Positions 45,841 through 53,467 of a DNA stretch of 64,000 nt are shown here, one piece after another. Below the pieces are notes generated by a model. The model was not told the origin of the DNA. It searched no databases and saw only the letters and a list, made by a program, of their open reading frames with translations. Numbering within the stretch: position 1 is the first letter of the stretch; each line of letters opens with the position of its first letter. Source of the DNA: an uncultured Eubacteriales bacterium (lineage in GTDB: Bacteria > Bacillota > Clostridia > Christensenellales > Aristaeellaceae); the NCBI GenBank assembly GCA_902764875.1, contig CACWXP010000004.1, positions 62,001-126,000 on the forward strand. Direction: 5' to 3'. The position numbers and the translations under genes are program-made.

Positions 45841-46006
45841 TGAGAGTCCTCCTCTTCGTTTCAATGTTTCAGATTCCCGGAAACAATAAAAGGTGCGACA
45901 ATCCTCTTGTGAGGATCATCGGCACCTTCATGATGCCGGAACCTGAAAACTCGAAAGTATGAATCGCCCGCTTGTGCGAGCCCGCGTCGGCTTGTGCTGA
46001 CGAGTT
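45841..46006 (-). ncRNA. Structured leader RNA, candidate riboswitch or attenuator
   Basis: The predicted transcript starts near 46003 and at once forms a closing stem (46001-46006 with 45948-45953, AACTCG/CGAGTT) enclosing two hairpins: GTCAGC-ACAA-GCCGAC (46001-45986) and GCTCGC-ACAA-GCGGGC (45981-45966). After a 20-base linker comes a third hairpin (45928-45890), GATCCTC-ACAA-GAGGAT with a GGTGC/GCACC base, followed by UUUUAUUGUUU, i.e. terminator-like. All three loops read CACAAG including the closing pair. The layout (aptamer-like junction then terminator, then the ribosome site) is that of a riboswitch; I cannot match it to a known class. Confidence 0.6.
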
Positions 46007-46008
46007 GC

Positions 46009-46037
46009 ATTCTATCATGCGAAAAGAAGCCTGTCAA
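46009..46037 (-). promoter_or_regulatory. Promoter of the structured leader and 5'-nucleotidase gene
   Basis: Minus strand TTGACA (46037-46032), 17-base spacer, TAGAAT (46014-46009). The start site falls at the first base of the leader's closing stem. Confidence 0.8.
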
Positions 46038-46047
46038 ACAGGAAGAT

Positions 46048-46638
46048 TCAGGCTCTGTATGTTTGAATAAAAAGCCGGGCAAAAGCTTCGATGCGATCAA
46101 GCGCATCGTCTGTCCGGTCCGGTTCCCGGTCGCACAGATGGATCAGCGCGGAGATGGGCGCCGTATAGGAGAAGGCCAGCAGTTCCGGGTTCTCCCTGCG
46201 GAGCAGTCCCTTCTCCATCATCCCGGAGAACACATGGCTGAACATTTCCGTCAGGCCTGTAAGGAAATGCTTTGTGGCAAGTTTTCTTGCCCTTTCATCC
46301 CGATACTGTTCAATGGTGAGCAGCTTTCTTGTCATGACAACCGTTTCGTCGTGAACAGTGAAATTCACCATCCGCATCGTCATCGCAAGCAGTTCCTCAG
46401 GCGATTCCGGCACCGGCGGCAGGTTTTCCGCCGAACCGAACCGTTCCTCATAATAGGCAATCAGCCTGTCCAGCAGGGCATTCCAGATTTCTTCCTTGCT
46501 GTTAAAATGACGGTACATCGCCGATTTGACCAGCCCCACCGAAGCCATCAGTTCATTGATGTTCGTTCCCTCATAGCCTTTTTGCGAAAACAATTCCAGC
46601 GCCTTGGTCAGGATTTTCTCTTTCGTATCCTTTGCCAT
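46048..46638 (-). CDS. TetR-family regulator
   Basis: 196 residues. N-terminal helix-turn-helix EKILTKALELFSQKGYEGTNINELMASVGLVKSAMYRHFNSKEEIW, recognisable as TetR/AcrR (residues about 7-52), and an unassigned ligand-binding C-terminal domain. It has its own promoter with an operator (46659-46674), so it is autoregulated. It lies downstream of a six-helix membrane protein that could be a target. Confidence 0.92.
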   Translation of the reverse strand: MAKDTKEKILTKALELFSQKGYEGTNINELMASVGLVKSAMYRHFNSKEEIWNALLDRLIAYYEERFGSAENLPPVPESPEELLAMTMRMVNFTVHDETVVMTRKLLTIEQYRDERARKLATKHFLTGLTEMFSHVFSGMMEKGLLRRENPELLAFSYTAPISALIHLCDREPDRTDDALDRIEAFARLFIQTYRA

Positions 46639-46658
46639 GCAAACACCCTCTCTGAAAC

Positions 46659-46674
46659 GTGACCCGTTGGTCAC
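46659..46674. promoter_or_regulatory. Operator palindrome GTGACC-N4-GGTCAC
   Basis: A dyad of perfect six-base arms just downstream of the -10 box of the tetR promoter and 20 bases before its start codon; the natural binding site for the TetR protein. Confidence 0.7.
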
Positions 46675-46678
46675 AGTT

Positions 46679-46707
46679 ATTATAGAGGTCTGCGTGTTTC
46701 CTGTCAA
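46679..46707 (-). promoter_or_regulatory. tetR promoter
   Basis: Minus strand TTGACA (46707-46702), 17-base spacer and TATAAT (46684-46679): a full consensus promoter, which implies that strong repression is needed. Confidence 0.85.
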
Positions 46708-46806
46708 CCGGGTCATTGATCGGGCATTGCATCCGTCCGTTTAAGCTTTTCCTTTGACAATCAGCCAGGTTTTTATCACCAGGACGGCAAAGCGAAGGAT
46801 TCCCGC

Positions 46807-47415
46807 TCAGTCCTTCCCGTTGCTGAAATGCTTCCAGGCGAGCACGCCGATCGGAAGGAAATAAGCACACCAGAACAGCAGCGCGATATCTCCGCCGTTG
46901 CCTTTCTCCCCGTTCGCCATACTCGTGAACATCCCGGTCATGGGCATCAGGAAACAGCTGAGGAAGAAAATGCCGTGGATGAGCATCAGCCGTTTCAGCC
47001 ACAGGTCCGGCTTGTTTTCCGCCCGGATCGACAGGCCGATAAAGAAGGTGGACAGCGCCATCATGCCATAGCCCAGCAGATCATAATTGAACATCAGTCC
47101 GCCTTTCGCGTAATTCAGGATCCGAACCGCCTGCTCATTCAGTTCTTCCAGCCGGACGGTGGTGGTCTGGGCATCATACACCAGCAGGATCAGCACCGCA
47201 TAGACCGCGGCCAGGATGAGCCCGATGTTGGCGGATACTCTGGTCTTTTCATCGCTTTCATGCTGGAACCCGGCAGCCATCATGATATAGCCGATGGGCA
47301 GGAGCATACAGACAAAGTAGGAGCCAAAGGTGAAATCGGCGATAATGAATACCGCAAAAAGGAATACCGTAACGGTTACAACGGCTGCGCCGATTTTGGA
47401 AACGGTTCTGTTCAT
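46807..47415 (-). CDS. Six-helix membrane protein of unknown function
   Basis: 202 residues; ATG behind AGGAGG. Hydrophobic segments at about 8-28, 32-48, 60-80, 108-128, 143-163 and 178-195 (e.g. IGAAVVTVTVFLFAVFIIAD, DIALLFWCAYFLPIGVLAW). A soluble loop with QTTTVRLEELNEQAVRIL lies between helices 3 and 4. I recognise no named family. It precedes the tetR gene on the same strand with a 168-base gap that holds the tetR promoter. Confidence 0.75.
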   Translation of the reverse strand: MNRTVSKIGAAVVTVTVFLFAVFIIADFTFGSYFVCMLLPIGYIMMAAGFQHESDEKTRVSANIGLILAAVYAVLILLVYDAQTTTVRLEELNEQAVRILNYAKGGLMFNYDLLGYGMMALSTFFIGLSIRAENKPDLWLKRLMLIHGIFFLSCFLMPMTGMFTSMANGEKGNGGDIALLFWCAYFLPIGVLAWKHFSNGKD

Positions 47416-47550
47416 ATGGACCTCCTTTATATCCTCTCGCATTTCTTTGCCCGGCCATCATACCAAAAAACCGCTTACCCGTCAAAAAAACAGCCGGACA
47501 TGTCAGGCAACACAGCCAGTGAATGCGATGTTTTTCCTCTGTATCAGTCA

Positions 47551-47579
47551 TTGCACCGGACATAGCCGAATGATAGAAT
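47551..47579 (+). promoter_or_regulatory. pheA promoter
   Basis: TTGCAC (47551-47556), 17-base spacer, TAGAAT (47574-47579); short leader with AAGGAG before the ATG, no T-box visible. Confidence 0.65.
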
Positions 47580-47611
47580 GGCTCAACAATGCCGTGTAAA
47601 GGAGATTCCCA

Positions 47612-48754
47612 ATGGATATCAGTGAACTGAGAGAACAGATCAATGAAATAGACCATGAGATCGTTGAACTCTACGGAAGAAGAATGGAAACCGCCCGGGC
47701 CATCGGCCGGTATAAGCGGGAACACAACCTGCCCGTGCTGGACAGCGAGCGGGAAAGAAGTCTGCTGAACAAAGTTGCGGAGCAGGCCGGGGAAGAAAAC
47801 GAGCAGGGCATCCGGGCACTCTATCACCTGCTGATCGATCACAGCCGGATGCGTCAGGAGATGGACGGCCATCCGGAAAGCCCCCTCGGGCAACAAATCC
47901 GGGAAATCGTCGCCGCCATGCCCGAGATTTTTCCAGAAAAAGCCATGATTGCCTGCCAGGGCGTCGAAGGCGCTTATTCACAACTGGCCTGTGAAAAGAT
48001 GATCCGTTATCCCTCCATCCTGTACTGCAGAACCTTCGAGAATGTCTTCGGGGCGATTGAGAGCGGCCTGTGCCAATATGGCATCCTGCCCATAGAGAAC
48101 AGCCTTGCCGGCTCTGTGAACAGCGTCTATGACCTGATGATCCGGCACCACTGCTATATCGTCCGTTCCGTGCGGATCAAGATCGATCATACGCTGCTGG
48201 CCCTGCCGGGCACGCGGATGGATGAGATCCGGGAGATTTATTCCCATGAGCAGGCCATCCAGCAGTGTTCCGCATTCCTGTCCCGGCACAAGGAATGGCA
48301 TGTGAACGTCTGCACCAATACGGCAGCCGCCGCCCGGATGGTGGCCGAAAGCGGGCGCCGGGACGCCGCCGCGATCTCCTCCGGCCACTGCGCAGCTCTA
48401 TACGGTCTCGAATGCCTGTCTTCCGACATCCAGAACAACAGCAACAACCATACCCGGTTTATCTGCATTTCCAAAAAGCCGGAGATCTATCCCGGTGCAG
48501 ATCATACTTCCCTGATGCTCGTACTGCCGAACCATCCCGGTTCCCTGTATCAGCTTCTCAGCCGGTTCAACGCTCTGGATATCAACCTGATCAAACTGGA
48601 AAGCCGTCCGCTGCCGGGACGTGACTTCGAATTCATGTTCTATTTCGATCTGGAAGCATCGGTCGGGTCGCCGACGTTCAGCCGGCTGATCGAAGAGCTG
48701 GATATCACGATGAACCAGTTCAGCTATCTCGGAAGCTACAGCGAAATCGTTTAA
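47612..48754 (+). CDS. pheA: Bifunctional chorismate mutase / prephenate dehydratase
   Basis: 380 residues, P-protein of phenylalanine synthesis. Residues 1-85 form an AroQ chorismate mutase (ISELREQINEIDHEIVELYG, ETARAIGRYKREHNLPV), residues about 112-290 the dehydratase (IACQGVEGAYSQLACEKM, YGILPIENSLAGSVNSVYDL, NNHTRFICI with the catalytic Thr-Arg-Phe), and about 298-380 an ACT domain for feedback control (SLMLVLPNHPGSLYQLLSRF, KLESRPLPG). Single gene. Confidence 0.95.
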   Translation: MDISELREQINEIDHEIVELYGRRMETARAIGRYKREHNLPVLDSERERSLLNKVAEQAGEENEQGIRALYHLLIDHSRMRQEMDGHPESPLGQQIREIVAAMPEIFPEKAMIACQGVEGAYSQLACEKMIRYPSILYCRTFENVFGAIESGLCQYGILPIENSLAGSVNSVYDLMIRHHCYIVRSVRIKIDHTLLALPGTRMDEIREIYSHEQAIQQCSAFLSRHKEWHVNVCTNTAAAARMVAESGRRDAAAISSGHCAALYGLECLSSDIQNNSNNHTRFICISKKPEIYPGADHTSLMLVLPNHPGSLYQLLSRFNALDINLIKLESRPLPGRDFEFMFYFDLEASVGSPTFSRLIEELDITMNQFSYLGSYSEIV

Positions 48755-48807
48755 ACCGACTCATTCCGTCTCATCACAAGCCGCACCGAACGTCCCGGAC
48801 CGGCTGC

Positions 48808-48836
48808 TTTACAAATCCGCCGAATTTTCCTATAAT
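48808..48836 (+). promoter_or_regulatory. Promoter of the zinc-ribbon/PAP2/DUF308 genes
   Basis: TTTACA (48808-48813), 17-base spacer, TATAAT (48831-48836). The three plus-strand genes that follow are spaced by 14-30 bases and probably share it. Confidence 0.75.
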
Positions 48837-48856
48837 GAGGCCTGAAGGTGAAAAGC

Positions 48857-49108
48857 ATGTGGAAGCACAGCATGATGACGGGAAAAACCGGCATGATTTC
48901 AAGAACCTGCCGGAACTGCGGAAGAACGATTACCCTTCCGGAAAACGTTCAGTACTGGCCGACGTACTGTCAGGAGTGCAGGGCGAAGGTTCAGCCGGCT
49001 GAGATGATTACGAGAGCCTGCCGGAAATGCGGCCGGAACTTTTCTTTTCCTTCAGGCGACCGGCAATGGCCGAAATACTGCCCGGCATGCCGGGATAGGC
49101 ATACATGA
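48857..49108 (+). CDS. Double zinc-ribbon small protein
   Basis: 83 residues from the ATG after GAAGG (a GTG nine bases earlier is possible). Two near-identical ribbons of about 33 residues: SRTCRNCGRTITLPENVQYW with YCQECR, and TRACRKCGRNFSFPSGDRQW with YCPACR. Each provides CxxC…CxxC for one zinc. The internal duplication is clear. Probably a nucleic-acid or protein adaptor; function unknown. Confidence 0.78.
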   Translation: MWKHSMMTGKTGMISRTCRNCGRTITLPENVQYWPTYCQECRAKVQPAEMITRACRKCGRNFSFPSGDRQWPKYCPACRDRHT

Positions 49109-49138
49109 CTGGCAGGAAGACAAAAGGAGGAAACACGG

Positions 49139-50083
49139 ATGGACATTGATTATTTGCTGCTTCTTCAGCGCTTTCGGGAGAATATCAACGACGCGCTGAC
49201 CCCTTTTATGGAGTATGTATCTCTTTTCGCGGTCACCTTTCTGATCATGATCCCGGTTTTTGTTTACTGGGTCGTCGATAAGAAGAAAGGCCTTTATACG
49301 CTGGTATCCTATTATCTCTGCTGCGGCTTTAACGCGATGCTGAAGCTGACGGCCTGTATCTACCGTCCCTGGATCCGGGATGCCCGGATCAAACCGGCCG
49401 GAGACGCCATCACCACGGCGACCGGATATTCTTTTCCCAGCGGACACACTGTGACCGCGGGGCCGATTTACGGGGGCCTTGCGGTATCGGCCTGGTCCTG
49501 GAAAAAGTGGATTTCCGTCATCCTGGTTTTCCTGGCGCTGCTCACGGGCTTTTCGCGGAACTATCTGGGTGTTCATACGCCCCAGGATGTCGCTGTGGGA
49601 ATGCTTGAATCCGTGCTGTGGCTGTTCCTTATGATGAAGATTTTCCGGTACATTGAAAAGAATCCGGCAAAGGAGAATATCTTCCTCCTGGCCAGCTTCA
49701 TCATCGGCTGGCTCGGTATTGTCTACATCACCTTCAAGCCTTATCCCATGGACTATGTGGACGGAAAGCTGCTGGTCGATCCGCAGAAGATGATGAACGA
49801 CGGTTACGGTGATATCGGCATGCTGATCGCGTTCCCTGTCGCCCGGTTTATCGAAAAAACCTGGATCAGGTTTGAAGCAACCGGTCTGAAAGGAAAGGGT
49901 CTGCTGGTCGGACTGATCGGGCTGGTACCGCTGGCCCTGATGATCCAGTTCATGAAAGCACCGCTGGACGGATTGCTGGGCAGCCATTGGGGTCATTTCA
50001 CCAACAACTTTATTCTCGTGCTTTACTGCATCGCGCTCTGGCCGCTGGTCATCAAACTGACCACGGGCAGAAATGAAGATTAA
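49139..50083 (+). CDS. PAP2-superfamily membrane phosphatase
   Basis: 314 residues, about eight membrane helices. The three PAP2 motifs are present: KLTACIYRPW, SFPSGHTVTAGP and SRNYLGVHTPQDV. Such enzymes remove phosphate from undecaprenyl pyrophosphate, phosphatidic acid or similar lipids on the outer face of the membrane. The C-terminal half adds extra helices seen in clostridial homologues. AGGAGG before the ATG. Confidence 0.9.
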   Translation: MDIDYLLLLQRFRENINDALTPFMEYVSLFAVTFLIMIPVFVYWVVDKKKGLYTLVSYYLCCGFNAMLKLTACIYRPWIRDARIKPAGDAITTATGYSFPSGHTVTAGPIYGGLAVSAWSWKKWISVILVFLALLTGFSRNYLGVHTPQDVAVGMLESVLWLFLMMKIFRYIEKNPAKENIFLLASFIIGWLGIVYITFKPYPMDYVDGKLLVDPQKMMNDGYGDIGMLIAFPVARFIEKTWIRFEATGLKGKGLLVGLIGLVPLALMIQFMKAPLDGLLGSHWGHFTNNFILVLYCIALWPLVIKLTTGRNED

Positions 50084-50097
50084 CAAGTGATAAGAAC

Positions 50098-50832
50098 ATG
50101 AAAAAAGGGTCGTTTGATCTCGAGAAGGCATTGAAAACGGTTGAACGGATTTCACAGAACCGTTTGATTCTGGCATTGTTCCTGGTGGTGGACGGCATTC
50201 TCTTTCTGGCAAATTCCGAACAACCGGTGGAAGGGATGGGGCAGTCCATCGCCATCTGTATGGTTCTTGCGGCCGGTGCGATGATCGTCGCGAAAATCGT
50301 TGCCAAAGAGCGCCTGGTCCGTTTCATTCCGGCATTGCTCCTGCTGGCAGCGGGCGTACTGATGTATTTCTATCCGGATGTACTGTCCGCTTATTTCCGG
50401 CTCCTGCTGGCGCTGGTGATTATCATTAACGGCCTCCTCAATCTCTTCGATCTTCTTGGCCTGGGCCGTGCGCGGGAAACGGTTACCGCGCTGCGCGATA
50501 AAATCACCAGCCTGTTTTCCAGGGTAAAAACGCCGAAGGATCTTGACAACGGGATCAATGAACAGTGCAACCGGTATTTGCGCCCGCTTCAGAAAATCGT
50601 TTCGGAATCGAAGAGGCTTAAAGCCGTTTATTTCGTAACCAATCTGTTATCTGTCAGCCTGGGCGTGCTGCTTCTTGTTCAGCCGAATCTGTCGATCACG
50701 GCCTTCGGCCTGATCTTCATATATGTCGGAATCAGTGATTTTGTGATGGTATTCAGAACAAGGAAGATCTCTGAAAAACTGCGGAACCGCGAATTCAGGG
50801 ATATCCTGTTTGAAGAACCTGAAAAAAAGTAA
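50098..50832 (+). CDS. DUF308 (HdeD-like) membrane protein
   Basis: 244 residues. Paired hydrophobic helices at about 20-50, 55-75, 80-125 and 178-220 give the repeated three-helix pattern of DUF308 (LILALFLVVDGILFLAN, LLLALVIIINGLLNLFDLLG, LSVSLGVLLLVQPNLSI and GISDFVMVFRTRK). Unusually, a soluble segment of about 50 residues separates the two membrane blocks. Unknown role, acid or envelope stress in E. coli HdeD. Follows the PAP2 gene after 14 bases. Confidence 0.82.
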   Translation: MKKGSFDLEKALKTVERISQNRLILALFLVVDGILFLANSEQPVEGMGQSIAICMVLAAGAMIVAKIVAKERLVRFIPALLLLAAGVLMYFYPDVLSAYFRLLLALVIIINGLLNLFDLLGLGRARETVTALRDKITSLFSRVKTPKDLDNGINEQCNRYLRPLQKIVSESKRLKAVYFVTNLLSVSLGVLLLVQPNLSITAFGLIFIYVGISDFVMVFRTRKISEKLRNREFRDILFEEPEKK

Positions 50833-50847
50833 ATATCACCCTTCTCA

Positions 50848-50885
50848 AAATCGGTCAACAGCGTTAAGATGCTGTTGACCGATTT
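50848..50885 (+). terminator. Perfect 15-bp stem-loop after DUF308
   Basis: AAATCGGTCAACAGC pairs perfectly with its complement around an 8-base loop. The U-run is poor (GATTTGG), so it may be a terminator or a boundary palindrome left beside the TetR remnant. Confidence 0.6.
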
Positions 50886-50890
50886 GGTTA

Positions 50891-51205
50891 ACGGAGGAAA
50901 CTGGCTGCAGGCATCAGCAAGGCGCTGCTGTTCCACTATTTTCACAATAAAAAGGAACTGTATCGGAAATCTGTGCAGCCATTCAGGAAAGCTATCACAG
51001 GTATTTCAACCTGAAGGCGGATCGGACCCGGCTGAACCTGGATCCGGCACAGTTCGTTCCGGGCGTGGATGTCGCCATGATGTACCGGGAAATGTACTGG
51101 GCTTCGGAAGGCTACCTGTGGGAAAAGGTTCAGCAGGGCGGAGCGATGGACATCGATCAGATCTGTCCCCAGAGGAAAGACAGATGCCCATCATCACTTC
51201 TTAAA
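50891..51205 (+). pseudogene. Frameshifted, 5'-truncated TetR regulator remnant
   Basis: One frame reads KLAAGISKALLFHYFHNKKE (the recognition helix and start of helix 4 of a TetR protein); the next frame continues with EICAAIQESYHRYFNLKADR and later MMYREMYWASEGYLWEKVQQ. Together they are the middle of an AcrR/TetR protein with a frameshift near 50970 and no N-terminus. Nothing else lies in the 387-base gap 50833-51219 apart from the stem-loop. Confidence 0.72.
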
Positions 51206-51219
51206 GAACAGCCTCTGCA

Positions 51220-51771
51220 TTACAGAGCAGCCGCAACCGCATCCCGGACTTCCTTCATATCCACGGTAGGCTCGAACCGGGCGATGACCTGACCTTCACG
51301 GTTGATCAGGAACTTGGTGAAATTCCATTTGATATACGCCTTGTCGCCGAACTTCTTGTTGTTCATCTCCGCGAACTTGTTCAGCGCGGCCATCTTCAAG
51401 CCCTTTCCGAAACCGGCGAAGGGTTTTTCCGTGGCCAGGAAAGCGAAAAGCGGATCCGCTGTTTCACCGTTCACATCAATCTTTGCAAACTGCGGGAATT
51501 CGGTGCCGAATTTCAGCGTGCAGAATTCATGGATCTCGTCATCATTGCCAGGGGCCTGGTTGGCAAACTGATTGCAGGGGAAATCCAGGATTTCAAAACC
51601 CTGATCCTTCAATTCCTTATACATCGCTTCAAGGGGTTCATAATGCGGGGTAAAGCCGCAGCCGGTTGCCGTGTTGACGATCAGCAGAACCTTTCCCTGA
51701 TAGTCCGACAGGCTGACTTCCTGTCCTTTCCTGTCTTTCACCTTGAAATCATAGACTGTTTTCATTTTCAT
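51220..51771 (-). CDS. Glutathione peroxidase family thiol peroxidase
   Basis: 183 residues of the bacterial cysteine type. Peroxidatic Cys38 in NTATGCGFTPHYEPLEAMY, followed by ILDFPCNQFANQAPGNDDEI (resolving-type Cys and conserved Gln) and YIKWNFTKFLINREG with the conserved Trp and Asn. It reduces peroxides, probably with thioredoxin. The upstream DNA holds the relic of a MarR/OhrR-type regulator gene and its promoter, so the peroxidase is now transcribed through it. Confidence 0.93.
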   Translation of the reverse strand: MKMKTVYDFKVKDRKGQEVSLSDYQGKVLLIVNTATGCGFTPHYEPLEAMYKELKDQGFEILDFPCNQFANQAPGNDDEIHEFCTLKFGTEFPQFAKIDVNGETADPLFAFLATEKPFAGFGKGLKMAALNKFAEMNNKKFGDKAYIKWNFTKFLINREGQVIARFEPTVDMKEVRDAVAAAL

Positions 51772-51779
51772 TTGCTCCT

Positions 51780-51925
51780 CCCGTTTTTCTTTTTCCGGTT
51801 GTCCGGCATCCGCCTTTCCCGATTTCCGTCACGGAGACACCGTCCTTCTCCCATAGCACCAGCAGGACACCATACTGTGTATACGTCAGTCCAGGCAGTT
51901 TCAGCCGATGGCGGCTTCCTGTTTG
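51780..51925 (-). pseudogene. MarR/OhrR-type regulator remnant
   Basis: Minus frame LKLPGLTYTQYGVLLVLWEK then DGVSVTEIGKG is the N-terminal part of a MarR/OhrR redox regulator (LGLTYTQYxVMLVLWE). It then breaks into GCRTTGKRK and the rest of the gene is gone; no start codon remains ahead of it. Its promoter and operator are still present, feeding the peroxidase gene. Confidence 0.68.
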
Positions 51926-51964
51926 ATGCAATTATATTTTATCAAATACATTTTCATCTGTCAA
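51922..51964 (-). promoter_or_regulatory. Promoter and operator feeding the peroxidase
   Basis: Minus strand TTGACA (51964-51959), 17-base spacer, TAAAAT (51941-51936). An inverted repeat TTTGAT…ATCAAA (51922-51927 and 51941-51946) overlaps the -10 box, a likely site for a MarR/OhrR repressor. Confidence 0.7.
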
Positions 51965-52042
51965 GTCCCTTCAAAAAAAACGTTGCATCACCCGAAAATT
52001 CCGCTTTTCTGTTTTCTACGGGCGGGATCTTTTTCCGATCCG

Positions 52043-52071
52043 TTGACTTAGAGCAAGCTTTAAAGTATATA
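52043..52071 (+). promoter_or_regulatory. larC promoter
   Basis: TTGACT (52043-52048), 17-base spacer, TATATA (52066-52071), with a TATAAT overlapping two bases later. Confidence 0.65.
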
Positions 52072-52114
52072 ATAAATGACAGAAGAGTGAACAAAACAGT
52101 CGGAGGTAAACAGG

Positions 52115-53401
52115 ATGAAAACGCTGTATCTGGAATGCGGTATGGGTGCGGCCGGTGATATGCTGACAGCCGCACTGCTGGAACTGACTGAAGACAGGCA
52201 ATCCTTTCTGAAACGAATCAATCATCTGGGCCTGCCCGGGGTGAAGGTCGGCGCTGAAACTTCTGTCAAATGCGGTATCACAGGCACGCATATGAAAGTG
52301 ACGGTGAACGGCGAGGAGGAGGAATCCAGGGACGCACACAGTCATCCTCATGAACATGCGCATGAACACAGCCACGGCCAGGATCACGAACATCATTCCG
52401 ATGACCCTGCGCACGGACATCACCATCACGCATCCCCGGCAGACGTTGAAGAGTTGATCAACGGACTGAACGTGTCCGATCAGGTGAAAGCTGACGCAAA
52501 AGCTGTCTATGCGCTGATAGCGGAAGCTGAGAGCCAAGTGCACGGGCATCCGGTCAGCGAGATTCATTTCCATGAAGTGGGAACCCTGGACGCGGTCACC
52601 GATGTGATCTCTGTCTGTCTGCTGATGGAAGAAATCGGCGCGGAAGAAGTTGTCGTGTCACCGGTTCATGTCGGCAGCGGCCATGTTCACTGCATGCATG
52701 GCATTCTGCCCGTACCGGCACCGGCAACGGCGCTGATCCTGAAGGACGTCCCGACCTATGGCGGTCACATACAGGGCGAACTGTGTACACCTACAGGGGC
52801 AGCATTGCTGAAGCATTTTGCTTCCCGCTTCGGAGATCGCCCGATCATAAGAACCAAAGCCATCGGTTATGGGATGGGCAAGAAGGATTTTGAGCAGGCG
52901 AACTGTGTCCGCGCCTTTCTGGGCGAAAGCGAACGACAGCGGGAGCAGATTACAAAGCTGGAGTGCAACCTGGACGATATGACCGGCGAAGATATCGGAT
53001 TCGCGACGGAACAGCTTTTTCAGGCCGGGGCAAAGGAAGTCTTCACACAGGCTGTCGGCATGAAAAAGAACAGACCCGGCATATTGCTGACGGTGCTTTG
53101 TCTGACAGAAGATGCAGACAGACTGGCAGAAGAAATGATGAAACACACTTCGACCCTTGGCATCCGCCGGCAGGAAATGAGCAGATATGTTCTGCAGCGA
53201 TCCGTGGAAACCCTCAGCATTTCGTACGGTGAAGTGCGGATGAAGCAGGCATCCGGTATGGGCGTAAAGCGGTCGAAACCGGAATTCGAAGATGTTGCGG
53301 CCCTTGCAAGAAAATATCAGGTTCCGCTGAGAACAATCCGTGAAAAAATCACGGAAGAAGCAAACGAACCGGCCGGGCAAAAGGAAGATTCTCACAGCTG
53401 A
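52115..53401 (+). CDS. larC: LarC, nickel insertion protein of the NPN pincer cofactor
   Basis: 428 residues. Starts MKTLYLECGMGAAGDMLTAA, the LarC signature, with a His-rich metal-handling stretch at about 70-110 (HSHPHEHAHEHSHGQDHEHH), then VSEIHFHEVGTLDAVTD, HGILPVPAPATALIL and GELCTPTGAALLKHF. In some species larC1 and larC2 are joined by a programmed frameshift; here the whole protein is in one frame. It cyclometallates Ni into the pyridinium dithiocarboxylate cofactor used by lactate racemase and related enzymes. larA, larB and larE are not in the window. GGAGG site. Confidence 0.93.
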   Translation: MKTLYLECGMGAAGDMLTAALLELTEDRQSFLKRINHLGLPGVKVGAETSVKCGITGTHMKVTVNGEEEESRDAHSHPHEHAHEHSHGQDHEHHSDDPAHGHHHHASPADVEELINGLNVSDQVKADAKAVYALIAEAESQVHGHPVSEIHFHEVGTLDAVTDVISVCLLMEEIGAEEVVVSPVHVGSGHVHCMHGILPVPAPATALILKDVPTYGGHIQGELCTPTGAALLKHFASRFGDRPIIRTKAIGYGMGKKDFEQANCVRAFLGESERQREQITKLECNLDDMTGEDIGFATEQLFQAGAKEVFTQAVGMKKNRPGILLTVLCLTEDADRLAEEMMKHTSTLGIRRQEMSRYVLQRSVETLSISYGEVRMKQASGMGVKRSKPEFEDVAALARKYQVPLRTIREKITEEANEPAGQKEDSHS

Positions 53402-53418
53402 ATTCGGAAGGTGAAAGC

Positions 53419-53467
53419 ATGGCTGTCAGCCAGAAAATCGCGGAAGCGCTCAAGCGCATTTCCTTCT
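53419..53467 (+). other. Possible 5' stump of a gene after larC
   Basis: After larC a GAAGG site and an ATG begin MAVSQKIAEALKRISFFI, which then runs into the antisense end of glgB and stops. It has the look of a gene start truncated by a join to glgB; a lar gene such as larE would be expected here, but the residues are too few to name it. Confidence 0.25.

Noticed and set aside
45948-46006. Guanidine-II (mini-ykkC) riboswitch
   Set aside because: The tandem hairpin layout is similar, but those loops read ACGR whereas both loops here are ACAA, and no guanidine exporter or carboxylase gene follows.
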